NCBI GenBank assembly: GCA_023150875.1
Contig: JAKLKC010000037.1
Span: 1-64,000 of the forward strand
Length of the DNA stretch: 64,000 nt
Source of the DNA: Myxococcota bacterium
GTDB lineage: Bacteria; Myxococcota_A; UBA796; UBA9615; JAKLKC01
Reading direction: 5' to 3'
Made by a program: the position numbers and the translations under genes. Shown here piece by piece: positions 36,378 through 46,132 of this stretch. The notes under the pieces were generated by a model, which was given only the letters and a program-made list of their open reading frames with translations, searched no databases and was not told the DNA's origin. How positions within the stretch are numbered: the first letter of the stretch is position 1; each line of letters starts with the position of its first letter.

Positions 36378-38159
36378 TCAGAACCGAACGCCCACCCCGC
36401 CTCCGGCGTTGAACCACAGCCAGGGGTCGCCGCCCTGGGTCGGATCCCAGAGCACGCCGCCCCCGATCTCTACGTTGAAGAAGAAGGCCGACAACCCGGG
36501 GATGAGCAGGTCCATTCCGAGCACCCCGCGGGGCCCCAGGCTCCCCATGCCCGGCGAGCCGCTCCCGGTGATCATGAGGAAGTTGAGGCCCAGGTAGGTC
36601 TGGATGACCCTGGGGTACCACCGGGCCTTGAAGCCGGCCCACCAGTAAGCGCGCGGGTCCTCCTCGGAGTCCGGGCGGGCGTAGACCCCGCCGCCGAGGT
36701 CGATGCAGAAGCCTCCTCCCATGCGCACGTTGGCGTCGATCGACACGTCGGCCCAGCTCTCGTGGAACGTGACGTAGCTCCACTTCACCCCCACCCGCAG
36801 CCGGTCCGCCTTGATCACCAGCTCGACGGGCACGTACTGGACCTCGGAGGAGGGCTTGGGCGCCCTGGCCGGGTCCTGCTGCACCGACAGGGCCAGGGGC
36901 GCGACGTGCTCGGTACCGTCGGCATACACGAGGCGGACGTCGTACACCCCGGGCTTCAGCTCGGTGGGGGGTGAGAATGTCGCCCTGCTGCCGTCCCGGG
37001 CGAAGCTGGGGGCGACCCGATCGCCGACGTAGAGGCGGACGGCCCCATCGAGCCGCGTGCCCTCGACGCTGATCACAGTGTCCGGGGGCGCCCCCTCGAT
37101 GAGGGTGTTGGGGAGGATGAGCAGGCCCTCCACGTAGGTCCGGCTCGCGCCGGGCGCCCCTCCCTCGGCCACCGGCGCGGGGGCGTCCAGGCGCTCGAAA
37201 CGACCGCCGGCCAGCATGAAGCGGTAGACGTAGGGAGGCGGCTCCGAGAGGTCGGCGACGTAGAGGGTGTCGACCCCCCAGGTGCGGCACAGCCAGGACC
37301 CCAGCGCCCGGGCGGCGTAGGTCGACGCATCCCGCCGGGCTCCGGCGAGGAGCGTGTCCGCGGCCCCGGCGCGGGTGACCATCAGCCGGGTCTCGCCGCC
37401 CCCCACCACCACCGTCGCCGAGTGGAAGGATCCGTCGCTCATGCGGTACTGGACCAGATGGGTGCCCGAGAGCAGCTCGACCCCCGTGCCGGCGTCGGCG
37501 ACCGCGGACCCGTCCACCACGAACTGGGCGACCTCCCCCGGGGCGGCGACGACCTGGATCCGGGCGGTGCCGGCCCGCAGCGCGTCCTCCCGGGCGTCGA
37601 GGAAGGCCTGCCGGGGATCGGGCGGGTAGTTGTTGTCCCACTGGATGTAGCGGTTGAGCGAGATCGCCGAGCGGAAGCTCGCCCGCGCCTGGTCCTGCTC
37701 TCCCAGGAAGTAGAGGGCGAGGCCCCGGAGCATGAACAGGCGCCCTGGGACCTCGGCGGCCACCACCTGCCGATCGCAGGGCAGGGCGGCGATGGCCGAG
37801 CCAAGGACGCCGATGGCCTGCTCGTACTCCAGGCCGTCCACCTTGCGCTGGGCCTCGCCGATGACGGCGAGCCAGTCCTTGGGCGTGGCGCCCGAGGGGC
37901 AGCCGGCCCCAGGATCGGCCCCCAGCGCCACTAGGGGCGGATCCACGGGGAGGGGGACGGCGCTGGCGGCGATCCGCCGCTCCGGTGTGGGGAGGTCCGG
38001 CACCCGCTCCTGGACCGCGGACAAGGCGGCCTCGGCTCCAGACTGGCCGCCGGGGCCGAAGATCAGGGCGGCGCCGCCGGGACCCTCCGCGGCGACGGTC
38101 CCGGGGAGCGCCGCGGCGAGGAGAGCGGCGAGAAGTCCGGCGGGGATGGAGCTCCGCAT
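36378..38159 (-). CDS. Exported PEGA-like / barrel-tailed envelope protein
   Basis: A 593-residue exported protein with signal peptide (AALPGTVAAEG). Residues about 95-200 are a TPR-like helical region (YEQAIGVLGSAIAALPC, ALYFLGEQDQARASFRSAI). Residues about 205-270 look like a PEGA-type beta domain (ARIQVVAAPGEVAQFVVDG). The last 150 residues alternate strands and end GGGVGVRF, an outer-membrane-barrel signature with terminal Phe. TPR-plus-PEGA proteins of this layout are frequent in Myxococcota. The ligand is unknown. It follows a 43-bp gap after the upstream lipoprotein gene. Confidence 0.55.
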   Translation of the reverse strand: MRSSIPAGLLAALLAAALPGTVAAEGPGGAALIFGPGGQSGAEAALSAVQERVPDLPTPERRIAASAVPLPVDPPLVALGADPGAGCPSGATPKDWLAVIGEAQRKVDGLEYEQAIGVLGSAIAALPCDRQVVAAEVPGRLFMLRGLALYFLGEQDQARASFRSAISLNRYIQWDNNYPPDPRQAFLDAREDALRAGTARIQVVAAPGEVAQFVVDGSAVADAGTGVELLSGTHLVQYRMSDGSFHSATVVVGGGETRLMVTRAGAADTLLAGARRDASTYAARALGSWLCRTWGVDTLYVADLSEPPPYVYRFMLAGGRFERLDAPAPVAEGGAPGASRTYVEGLLILPNTLIEGAPPDTVISVEGTRLDGAVRLYVGDRVAPSFARDGSRATFSPPTELKPGVYDVRLVYADGTEHVAPLALSVQQDPARAPKPSSEVQYVPVELVIKADRLRVGVKWSYVTFHESWADVSIDANVRMGGGFCIDLGGGVYARPDSEEDPRAYWWAGFKARWYPRVIQTYLGLNFLMITGSGSPGMGSLGPRGVLGMDLLIPGLSAFFFNVEIGGGVLWDPTQGGDPWLWFNAGGGVGVRF

Positions 38160-38287
38160 CGTGCTCAAGGCCCTTTGGAGGACGGGACGCCGCCCCGGGC
38201 GGAGGATATCGGGAACGGCCCGCCGCGGCAAACGCCCGCGGCCACTCGCCGGCGGATCCCCCGCGGGGCGCTCCGGGGGCCTGCGGG

Positions 38288-39319
38288 CTAGCGGATCTCC
38301 GGGGGAGGGTTCGGGGCCTCCGCCCGCGCCGGGCGGGTCGGGGACGGGGGGCCGGGGCGGGCCGCCCGGACCGCCGCGGGCAGCCCGCGCCCCCGGCAGA
38401 GGTCTCGGGGAGAGGTCCCGGCTCCCCCCACCTGCCACCGGGGGAAGGACGTGGGGGCGGAGAGGAACCCGAGGACCCAGTCCGCGATGCCGGCGTTGCA
38501 GGCGAGGCGGGTGTGGGTGCCCAGGGACTGCCCGCGCCAGAGGGCGAAGGAGCCGCCGGGCAGGTGGGGGGACTCCGCCAGCACCACGCCGTCGTTGCCG
38601 TGGGGCAGCCCGTCACCGTCGAGATCGGCCTCGCCCACGGAGTAACCGACGGGGGGCTCCGCCCCGATCCCGAGGTAGGCCGCCCGGGAGTCCTTGGGGA
38701 CGGTCCGGGACATGCGGCGCAGGAAGGTCGATCCCCGGGCGACGTCGCAGGCGGCGGAGCGGAAGGGGTCCCGGGGCAGTCGAGTGCAGGCGAACCGGGC
38801 CAGGCCGGTGCCGGCCCCGTGGTTGGGGGTGGCGAGCATGACCACGGCCCGAGCCGCCCGCGACCACCGGGGGCTCACGTCCGGCGTGCCGTCCCCGGAC
38901 CAGCCCCGGGCATCGTCCCACTCGTCGACGTCGGCCCCGGGTTGCTCCACGAGGAAGCGGGCGATCAGGCCACCGGTGGAGTGGCCGAGGAACACCAGGG
39001 GGGCGTCCTCGCCCCAGCCGCGGGCGCGCAGCTCCGCCTCGAGGGTCGGCTGGACCAGGAAGGCGGCGAGCGCCGGGAGGTGCTGGGACGGGGACTCCGG
39101 GACGTACTCGACGACGATGGGGTCGTAGCCCGCCGCCTCCAGGACCGGGACCAGCCCCGTGAAGGTCTCCGCGGTCCCCCGGATCCCGTGGAGGAGGATC
39201 GCCGGCCCCAGGCCGGGGGGCGGCGGCGCGCTCCCGGCCGGCGGCTCCGCGGACGCGGGCGGGGTGGCCAGCAGGGCGAGGACGAAGGCGGCGGCGGCGA
39301 GGCGTGGGCGGGGACGCAT
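38288..39319 (-). CDS. Exported alpha/beta-hydrolase (lipase-like)
   Basis: A 343-residue secreted hydrolase with signal peptide ending PPASAEP. ILLHGIRGTAETF is the oxyanion-hole loop, FLGHSTGGLIARF holds the nucleophilic serine of GHSTG near residue 113, and MLATPNHGAGTG is a lipase-typical segment. The catalytic acid and histidine are probably within DGLPHGNDGVV and the GTHTRLA region. The C-terminal 40 residues are a Pro/Arg tail. Similar to triacylglycerol lipase/PHB-depolymerase-like esterases; the substrate is unknown. Minus strand, not closely linked to its neighbours. Confidence 0.75.
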   Translation of the reverse strand: MRPRPRLAAAAFVLALLATPPASAEPPAGSAPPPPGLGPAILLHGIRGTAETFTGLVPVLEAAGYDPIVVEYVPESPSQHLPALAAFLVQPTLEAELRARGWGEDAPLVFLGHSTGGLIARFLVEQPGADVDEWDDARGWSGDGTPDVSPRWSRAARAVVMLATPNHGAGTGLARFACTRLPRDPFRSAACDVARGSTFLRRMSRTVPKDSRAAYLGIGAEPPVGYSVGEADLDGDGLPHGNDGVVLAESPHLPGGSFALWRGQSLGTHTRLACNAGIADWVLGFLSAPTSFPRWQVGGAGTSPRDLCRGRGLPAAVRAARPGPPSPTRPARAEAPNPPPEIR

Positions 39320-39425
39320 GCCCCTCCGGGGTGGGATCCGGTGGCTGGGGACGAAGTGAGGATAACGCGGTCGGCCCGGGACCGGCAGCGCGCCGGGTCC
39401 CGCCGGCCTACGGTGGGCCCGGTGA

Positions 39426-40097
39426 TCAGCGGTCGGCGTCGGGGGCGAAGACCACCTCGATGACGGGACCCCGCGCCCGAGCCGTCCCGCCGACCGCCTC
39501 GGCCTCCCGCACCAGGTCCGGACTCAGGACGGAGTCCAGGGAGACCGGGCCGGCGGTCGACTCGGCCCGGAGGGCCAGCAGCACGCCGGGCTCCGCCCCC
39601 TCCCTCTCCTCGGGGCCCACGGCGACCCCGATCCGCCCCCCCGGCCCGGCGAGGGCCTCGGCCCGCGCCAGGACGTGGGCGGCGATCCGCTCCGCCGCCG
39701 CCGCCGGCGCCCTCGCCCGGGGGGTGCCCGGCACGGACGTCACCGCCACCACGCAGCGGGTCGAGCGTCGGATCGGCTTCGCCGCCTCCCGGAACGTCTC
39801 CGCGGGGTCCAGCGCCACCGGGGGGTCGGGCGCCGTCCCCCCTACGGCGGCCAGGCGAGCCACGAGGCCCCTGCCCCGGCGCACGGCATCCCTCACCGCC
39901 TCCAGGTCCTCCCGGACGTCGGGGGCCAGGGACGGCGCGGTGAGGAGTGCGGACACGAGCCCCATCACCCCCCCGATCACGTTGTTCAGGTCGTGGGCGT
40001 AGCCCGGGACCAGCGACACCAGGGCGTCGGCGGCGAACCGCCGCCCCGCCGCGGCGTCCTCGATCCCCCTCCCACCGGGCGACTCGACACCCGACAA
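39426..40097 (-). CDS. Histidine-kinase-like protein with weak ATPase domain
   Basis: A 223-residue cytoplasmic protein. Residues about 25-85 match the dimerisation/phosphotransfer helix pair of sensor kinases, with a clear H-box AHDLNNVIGGVMGLV of the HDLNN type. The rest should be the ATP-binding domain, but the N, G1 and G2 boxes are not recognisable, and the ends only resemble the fold (RIGVAVGPEE, VIEVVFAPD). It may act as a phosphotransfer protein or regulator rather than a kinase. No input domain and no response regulator adjacent. It ends about 100 bp from the lipase gene. Confidence 0.6.
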   Translation of the reverse strand: MSGVESPGGRGIEDAAAGRRFAADALVSLVPGYAHDLNNVIGGVMGLVSALLTAPSLAPDVREDLEAVRDAVRRGRGLVARLAAVGGTAPDPPVALDPAETFREAAKPIRRSTRCVVAVTSVPGTPRARAPAAAAERIAAHVLARAEALAGPGGRIGVAVGPEEREGAEPGVLLALRAESTAGPVSLDSVLSPDLVREAEAVGGTARARGPVIEVVFAPDADR

Positions 40098-40158
40098 GGC
40101 CGGCTCCTCCCCGGCGGCGGCGGGCCCGTGGGGACCGCCGGTACCCGCGCGGGTCTCT

Positions 40159-42105
40159 TCAGGAAACGATCCTCAGCAACTCCGCGAACCACCGAAGGAC
40201 GCCGACGAACTGCTCCCCCGTGCCGTCCCCCAGCAGCCTCCCGGCGAAGCCGACCAGGTGCTCCCGGTCGGTGTTGCCCCGCAGCACCTCGGACATGAGC
40301 TCGTCGTCCTCCACGAGCATCAGGACGTGCTCCAGCAGCGCGACGTCGACGACGACGTCCCCGAACAGGGCGGCGAGGGGCTCCAATTCGTCGCGCCCCG
40401 GGAGACGGGAGACGGCGGAGACGAGGTCGCCGGTGACGCTGCCCTCGGAGTGGAGCAGGGCCTGGACCCTGGGGAGCGCCGTCTCGAGCTCCGCGACGGC
40501 CCGCTCCGAGGACACGAGGCCCGCCGCGGGCCGGAGGAAGGCCGAGAGGGGGGCCGTCCCGTAGTCCTCGCCGCCGTCCGCGGGGCGCACCAGGGCGGCG
40601 ACCCCGCGGAGTCCCGCCTCCAGCCACTCCCGCTCCACCCCGTCGCGGGAGGTGGCGCCGCGTCCCAGCAGCTCCACCAGCCCGGCAACGGAGGGGTCCA
40701 GGGCGACGGCCCGGACCGCCGCGTCGAGGTCGGGGGCGAAGCCGTCCCGCACCACCACGTCCAGCACCTCCAGCAGCTCGGGCAGGCGGTCCGCGCCGGG
40801 CTCGCCGGGGGCGATGGCGGCCCCCAGGAAGGGGATCAGGCTGTCCAGGGCCGGCGACTCCAGGAGCACCGTGATCGCCGGCGTGTACAGGTCGATCTCC
40901 GGCGGAAGACCGCAGGCGCCGAATCCCCCCAGCAGGTCCGCCGCCCAGTCGATCAGCCCCTGGAACGCCGCCAGCGCCTCCACGTCCCCCGGGTCCGCGG
41001 TGATGTCGTAGAGGGTCTCCAGGGCGAAGCGGGCCAGGGTCCGCGGCCCGTCCCCGAGGTCGATGCACGGCTCCCGGTCCGTCGCCTCCAGGAGCAGGAG
41101 CAGGGCCTCCAGGGCGCTGACGCTCCCCGCCGCGGCGGGGTCCCCCGCCGGCAGGGCCCTCCCCTCGGCGTCCACCAGGGTGAGGGCGTGGAGGTCGGCG
41201 GGGAGCCGCTGGAGCAGCCCCGCCTCGTACAGGCGGGCGACCTGGTCCACGAAGATCCGCTGGTTGAGTTCCCCCCTCAGCACGCCGTCCAGGGGGGGGA
41301 GGAGGTCCGGGAGCACCGGGGGGCCCGAGGCGGTGCCGACGAGGAGGTCCCGGAGCACGTCCACCAGGAGGTTCCGCGGCCAGCCCTCCGCCTGGCCGTA
41401 GTCCTGCAAGCGCATCAGCGTGTCGACGAGGTCCCGGGGCAGGGGGTCCAGCAGGCCGTGCTGCTCGTTGGACAGGAGCAGCGACACCGCCGCCTCACCC
41501 GCTCCCAGCACCGCCTCGTCCTCGGCCATGGCCGCCGCCACCTCGGCGAGGCGGGCGGTCTCCCCCTCGTCCAGGATCCACCGCGCCCCCTCCCGGACGG
41601 CACCCACCAGGGGGAGCAGGGGGCCGTCGGTGGGGATCACTTCTCCGGCGGCGAGGGGCTCCTCCAGCTCGGCGTGGGCCCGCCCGAACACCCACTCGGT
41701 CCCCAGGTGGAGGGCGTCCACCAGCAGCTCGTCCCCACCGTCCGCCAGGACCTCTACGGCGTCGAAAAGGGCGGCGAGGTCGGCGACGGAGAGGGTGTAG
41801 TTGACCAGCGCGGCGAGACGGGCCCAGCCGGCGCCGCCGTCCCGCAGCTCGGAAGCCACCAGCGCGCCGACGCTGGGCGCCGCGGGCTCGAAGGCCCCGT
41901 CGAGGTTGACGCAGTCGAAGAGGTCCCGGATCTCCTCCGGGGACGACTCGTCCAGGCCGTCCAGGAGGTTCACCCGGTAGCAGGGGTTCGAGTCCCCGAG
42001 GTCGCCCGCGTCTCGCCCGTCCTCGAAGGGGGCGAACTGGCAGGAGGGCAGCAGGGCGGCGAGGCCCGCCGCGGCGGCGATGGAGGGGCGATGGCTGCGG
42101 GTCAT
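40159..42105 (-). CDS. Large helical lipoprotein of unknown function
   Basis: A lipoprotein of about 648 residues; ATG at 42105 gives signal AAAAGLAALLPSC with lipobox at about residue 22 (ATG at 42129 is an alternative). After a short DGRDAGDLGDS linker the protein is almost wholly helical, Leu-rich, with repeated acidic-helix units (LLDGLDESSPEEIRDLFDC, LLPLVGAVREGARWILDEG). It contains several cysteines and no enzymatic motif I recognise. It may be a large alpha-solenoid on the outer membrane. The promoter upstream is not clear. Confidence 0.55.
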   Translation of the reverse strand: MTRSHRPSIAAAAGLAALLPSCQFAPFEDGRDAGDLGDSNPCYRVNLLDGLDESSPEEIRDLFDCVNLDGAFEPAAPSVGALVASELRDGGAGWARLAALVNYTLSVADLAALFDAVEVLADGGDELLVDALHLGTEWVFGRAHAELEEPLAAGEVIPTDGPLLPLVGAVREGARWILDEGETARLAEVAAAMAEDEAVLGAGEAAVSLLLSNEQHGLLDPLPRDLVDTLMRLQDYGQAEGWPRNLLVDVLRDLLVGTASGPPVLPDLLPPLDGVLRGELNQRIFVDQVARLYEAGLLQRLPADLHALTLVDAEGRALPAGDPAAAGSVSALEALLLLLEATDREPCIDLGDGPRTLARFALETLYDITADPGDVEALAAFQGLIDWAADLLGGFGACGLPPEIDLYTPAITVLLESPALDSLIPFLGAAIAPGEPGADRLPELLEVLDVVVRDGFAPDLDAAVRAVALDPSVAGLVELLGRGATSRDGVEREWLEAGLRGVAALVRPADGGEDYGTAPLSAFLRPAAGLVSSERAVAELETALPRVQALLHSEGSVTGDLVSAVSRLPGRDELEPLAALFGDVVVDVALLEHVLMLVEDDELMSEVLRGNTDREHLVGFAGRLLGDGTGEQFVGVLRWFAELLRIVS

Positions 42106-42212
42106 GGGGGCGGCGTCCGGACCGGCCATTCTTGTCGCGCCGGCCCCGGCGGCGTCAAGGGGCGCCCCGCCCAGGCGCGGCGGGCGCCGGGTTCCGGTAC
42201 ACTCCCGCGCCC

Positions 42213-45200
42213 ATGGAAACGCCCCTCCCGGCCACCCTCCTCGCCCTCCCCCTGCTGCTCGCCCTGACCGGCCCCGCCCGCGCCGCGGCCCCCGAGACCC
42301 CCGGGGACGCCGAGGGGGGCGATCCCCCCTGGAAGGTGGAGGAGCCCCACGGCGACGTCCACTCCGTGGAGATCGACGTACGGGAGGGCACCTGGATGTC
42401 GGTCACCGTCCACGGCGACCGCGTCGTCTTCGACCTGCTGGGGGATCTCTGGTCGATCCCCATCGCGGGCGGCGAGGCGACCCGCCTGACGTCCGGGGCG
42501 GCCTGGGACTGCGAGCCCCGCTTCAGCCCCGACGGGAGTCGCATCGCCTACGTGTCCGACGCGGGCGGGAACGAGCAGATCTGGGTGATGGACGCCGACG
42601 GGTCCCACCGGCGGCAGCTCACCGCCGAGGACGAGGCCCGGCTCACCGATCCCGTGTGGGACCCCGCGGGGCCGTGGATCGTCGCCCGGCGCCGCACCGT
42701 GGACACCCGGAGCATCGGCGTCACCGAGCTGTGGCAGTACCACCTGGAGGGGGGCAAGGGCTTCGCCCTGACGCGCCTGGACGAGCACCCCCACGCCGGC
42801 GAGGCCACCACCGACGGGCGCTTCGTGTGGTTCTCGTCCCGCCACGGCCGCTTCGAGTACGGCGGCGACCCCGTCGCCGGCCTGTGGGACGTGGTGCGCC
42901 TGGACCGCCGGAACGGCTCCAAGCTGAAGGTGGCCACCGGCGCAGGGAGCGCGTCCCGTCCCACCCTCTCCCCCGACGGCCGCACCCTCCTGTTCGTGTC
43001 CCGCGACCGCGACAAGACGCTGCTGGAGGCCCTGGACATCCAGACCGGGCGCCGCCGCGTCGTCGCCGACTGGCTCGACCACGACCAGCTCGAGGGGTTC
43101 GCGCTCCACGGCACCTACCCGAGGATGGCCTTCGCCCAGGACGGCTCCCTGGTCCTGTGGGCGAAGGGCAAGCTCTGGCGGGTGAGCCTGGACGGCGGCC
43201 GCTCCGAGATCCCCTTCCGCGCCCGGGGCGAGTTCACCTTCCACGACGTCCCCCGCTGGCCCGCCTCCCTCCCCGACGAGGTCGTGGCCAAGGTGGTCCG
43301 CTGGCCCACCTGGGGGCCCGACGGGTCCGTGGCGTTCTCGGCCTTCGGCGACCTGTGGGTGCGGAGGCCCGACGGCGCCGTGGTCCGGCTGTCGCCGGGC
43401 ACCGGCTACGCGCCCGCCTGGAGCCCCGACGGTCGTCACCTGGCGTGGACCTCCTGGAGAGATGACGAGGGAGGACGCCTCCACGTCACGAGGAACGACC
43501 GATCCCTCGCCACCGAGACCCTCCCCGTGCGGGGTCAGCTCGTGAATCCCGCCTGGGACGAGGAGGGGGGGCGCATCGCGGTGCTCCGGGGCGTGGGCGG
43601 GGGCGCGTCCCCGGACCTGGGGGACGAGTCGGCCTTCGAGGTCGTGCTGTTGACCCGGGACCGGAAGACCTGGCGCTCCGACGTGGTCACCACCACCGCC
43701 AACCGCGGCTCGGCCCAGAGGGCACCCCGCCTCTTCCTCCACGGCGAGCGGATCTGGTTCATGGAGGACCGGGCCACCGAGCCCCGGAAGCCCGACGACC
43801 AGGTCCTGGTCTCCGTCGCCCCGGACGGCACGGACAAGAGGGCCCACCTGGTGTTCTCGGGCGCCGAGGAGGTCGTGCCCTCCCCGGACTTCACCCGGGT
43901 CGCCTACAAGCTCCACCACCGGGCCTGGCTGACGGCGCTGCCCGCGTGGGGGGGAGGCGAGGTGCGGGTGGACGGCGGCACCCTGCCGGTGACTCCCCTG
44001 GCCAAGGTCGTGGGCGACTGGCTCGGCTGGACGCCCGACGGCGGGGAGGTCACCTGGGCCGAGGGCAACGTCCTCAAGCGCCGGGCGGTGCGGGGGGTGG
44101 GGACGCCCCCTCCCCGGGACTTCGACGCCCCCGCGCCCGGGGACGGGAAGGAGGAGAAGCCCGAGGACCTGCTGCCGGACGTCCCCGGCGCCGACCAGCC
44201 CGGGGTGACGGCGGTGACGCTGAGGGTCGCCCTGCCCCGGGCCCGGCCGGCGGGGACCCTGGCCCTGACCCACGCCCGGGTGGTGACCATGAGGGGCGAC
44301 GAGGTCCTGGAGGACGCGACGGTGCTGGTGGAGGGCGACCGGATCGCCGCCGTCGGCCGCGACGTGGCGGTGCCCCCGGGGGCCCAGGTGGTGGACTGCA
44401 CGGGCAGGACGGTGATCCCGGGCCTCGTGGACGTCCACGCCCACCTGCACTACGCATCCGGTGACGTGCTGCCCGAGCAGGAGTGGCGCTACCTCACCCA
44501 GCTCGACTTCGGCGTCACCACCGTCCACGACCCCTCGGCCTCCACCGACGCGGTGTTCACCCAGGCGGAGCGGGTGGAGGCGGGGCTCATGGAGGGGCCG
44601 CGCGTCCTGTCCACCGGCTTCGTCCTCTACGGGGCCCTCAGCCACATCGGCGCGCCCACCCCCGATCCCGACGCCGCCCTGGCCCACGTCCGCCGCCTGA
44701 AGGCCCTGGGGGCGACCAGCGTGAAGGTCTACCAGCAGGGCCAGCGGGAGCGGCGGCAGTGGTACGCCCGGGCGTGCCGGGCCGAGCGGATCCTGTGCGT
44801 CACCGAGGGGGGTGGCGACCTGTTCCAGGACCTGGGCATGGTGGCGGACGGCTTCCACGCGGTGGAGCACTCCCTCTCGATCTCCCCCGTGTACGAGGAC
44901 GTGAAGCGGTTCCTCGCCGCCAGCCGCGCCCCGGGGGACGGTGAGCGTCCCGGCGACCTGGGCACGGCGTGGACCCCCACCCTGCTGGTCTCCTACGGCG
45001 GGCTGCCTGGGGAGCACTGGTTCTTCCAGCACGCCGACCCCATCGACGACGCGCGCCTGCTCAGGCACCACCCCCGCCGGGAGCTGGACCGCCGGGCGTG
45101 GCGTCCCGGAGTCCAGGCCCACGACGGAGACTGGAACCACCAGCAGGCCGCCCGGGACGCCGCCGACGTCGCCCGCCGGGGCGCCCTGGTCACCCTGGGG

Positions 45201-45458
45201 GCCCACGGCCAGCTCCAGGGCCTCGGCGTCCACTGGGAGCTGTGGGCCCTGGCGGGCCCCGGGGCCATGACGCCCCTGGAGGCGCTGCGGGCGGCGACGG
45301 TGCAGGGGGCGCGCTACCTGGGCCTGGACGGCCTCCTGGGGACGGTGGAGGCGGGCAAGCTCGCCGACCTGGTGGTCCTGGAGGCCGATCCCCTGGCGGA
45401 CATCCGCAACTCCACCCGCATCGACTTCGTGGTCAAGAACGGGGCGGTCCACCGCTGA
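42213..45458 (+). CDS. TolB-like beta-propeller fused to an amidohydrolase
   Basis: A 1081-residue exported protein (signal LLLALTGPARA). Residues about 60-640 are WD40/TolB-type PD40 blades with repeats such as FSPDGSRIAYVSDAGG and WSPDGRHLAWTSW. Residues about 690-1080 are an amidohydrolase domain: LALTHARVVTMRGDEVLED, the metal motif DVHAHLHY, and LEADPLADIRNSTRI at the end. Such fusions hydrolyse amide or imide bonds of peptide-like or cyclic substrates outside the cytoplasm; the specificity is unknown. A relic of the same gene is at 55433-55534. Confidence 0.8.
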   Translation: METPLPATLLALPLLLALTGPARAAAPETPGDAEGGDPPWKVEEPHGDVHSVEIDVREGTWMSVTVHGDRVVFDLLGDLWSIPIAGGEATRLTSGAAWDCEPRFSPDGSRIAYVSDAGGNEQIWVMDADGSHRRQLTAEDEARLTDPVWDPAGPWIVARRRTVDTRSIGVTELWQYHLEGGKGFALTRLDEHPHAGEATTDGRFVWFSSRHGRFEYGGDPVAGLWDVVRLDRRNGSKLKVATGAGSASRPTLSPDGRTLLFVSRDRDKTLLEALDIQTGRRRVVADWLDHDQLEGFALHGTYPRMAFAQDGSLVLWAKGKLWRVSLDGGRSEIPFRARGEFTFHDVPRWPASLPDEVVAKVVRWPTWGPDGSVAFSAFGDLWVRRPDGAVVRLSPGTGYAPAWSPDGRHLAWTSWRDDEGGRLHVTRNDRSLATETLPVRGQLVNPAWDEEGGRIAVLRGVGGGASPDLGDESAFEVVLLTRDRKTWRSDVVTTTANRGSAQRAPRLFLHGERIWFMEDRATEPRKPDDQVLVSVAPDGTDKRAHLVFSGAEEVVPSPDFTRVAYKLHHRAWLTALPAWGGGEVRVDGGTLPVTPLAKVVGDWLGWTPDGGEVTWAEGNVLKRRAVRGVGTPPPRDFDAPAPGDGKEEKPEDLLPDVPGADQPGVTAVTLRVALPRARPAGTLALTHARVVTMRGDEVLEDATVLVEGDRIAAVGRDVAVPPGAQVVDCTGRTVIPGLVDVHAHLHYASGDVLPEQEWRYLTQLDFGVTTVHDPSASTDAVFTQAERVEAGLMEGPRVLSTGFVLYGALSHIGAPTPDPDAALAHVRRLKALGATSVKVYQQGQRERRQWYARACRAERILCVTEGGGDLFQDLGMVADGFHAVEHSLSISPVYEDVKRFLAASRAPGDGERPGDLGTAWTPTLLVSYGGLPGEHWFFQHADPIDDARLLRHHPRRELDRRAWRPGVQAHDGDWNHQQAARDAADVARRGALVTLGAHGQLQGLGVHWELWALAGPGAMTPLEALRAATVQGARYLGLDGLLGTVEAGKLADLVVLEADPLADIRNSTRIDFVVKNGAVHR

Positions 45459-45833
45459 CCCCTCGGCCGACTCGCTCCCACCCGCGGGTCCGGGCGCCCC
45501 CAGGCCCCGAAGAACCGACGGGACGTGAGTGCGCCGGAGACGACCCACCGCTCCAGGCAGGTGGGTCCTCGCCCGTCCACTCACCGCCCGTAGCTCCCGG
45601 CCTCCCCGCTCCGCCCACTGCGTTGTCCGCGGGCCCCGGACGGGCCGCTCCGCGCCGCTGCGGGCGAGCCGCGGACGGCGAGCCACCTTCACCAGCCGGC
45701 AGTCGTCACGGGCCGCCCAGGGTGGCAACCCTACAGGCGAGGGTGGATCCGCCACCTCCTGAGGCTGCGGTGACGTCACTCCGGTTGCACGGCTGAGCGA
45801 GGTCCCTCTTCCGGGCGCCGTTGTCGTTGCCCT
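45459..45833 (+). other. Structured leader/intergenic region upstream of the potassium island
   Basis: Together with the segment to 46132, this 670-bp gap holds no convincing gene. It contains several hairpins: GACCCACC/GGTGGGTC (about 45543-45569), GTCCGCGG paired with CCGCGGAC (about 45622-45676), AGGGT/ACCCT (about 45719-45732), GGTGG/CCACC and a GTGACGTCAC palindrome (about 45771-45780). The region may contain an RNA element or protein-binding sites. I looked for a c-di-AMP riboswitch pattern but cannot support one. Confidence 0.35.
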
Positions 45834-45869
45834 CCTGCGAACCACCGGATCGACCTCCCCTGCTCCTGC
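45834..45869 (+). promoter_or_regulatory. Candidate upstream activator sites (CCTGC motifs)
   Basis: Two TCCTGC motifs (CCTGC at 45834-45838 and 45865-45869), about 100 to 135 bp before the -24/-12 promoter. The same motif, in palindromic form, lies at a similar distance from the kup promoter at 53172-53186, so they may bind the NtrC-type regulator encoded at 51209-52582. Confidence 0.4.
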
Positions 45870-45967
45870 ATTCGGAAGGGGCCACGGGGCGGCTGGGGGG
45901 GCCGACCGTCCCGAGCGGCCGTAGCCGACCCTGGCCGGAGGGGCGGGGGGCGGCGCTGGACGCCGAA

Positions 45968-45983
45968 TGGCACCGCCGATGCA
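45968..45983 (+). promoter_or_regulatory. Sigma54 (-24/-12) promoter of the kdp region
   Basis: TGGCACCG...TGCA with the invariant GG (45969-45970) and GC (45981-45982) separated by ten bases, 150 bp upstream of the first small gene. It agrees with the kup promoter at 53306-53321 at 12 of 16 positions. Confidence 0.6.
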
Positions 45984-46132
45984 GAGGAGCGGTCGCGCCG
46001 AGGGGGCCGTCCCCTTCGATCCGCGCCCCGCCCTTCCCGGGCCGGGACGGCGAGGGAGACCACGCATCCGAGCCCACGTCCCCCGCCGCACCGTTCGGCC
46101 TCGGCACCGTCGCCAGGCTCCAGGAGACCCCC

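Noticed and set aside
45460-45830. Possible c-di-AMP (ydaO) riboswitch before the kdp region
   Set aside because: Potassium genes are typical targets, and several stems exist, but the conserved riboswitch core could not be recognised on either strand.
42102-46091. Very long minus-strand frame opposite the amidohydrolase
   Set aside because: Antisense of a gene with clear propeller and metal-binding motifs; its translation is His/Gly/Arg-rich without domains.
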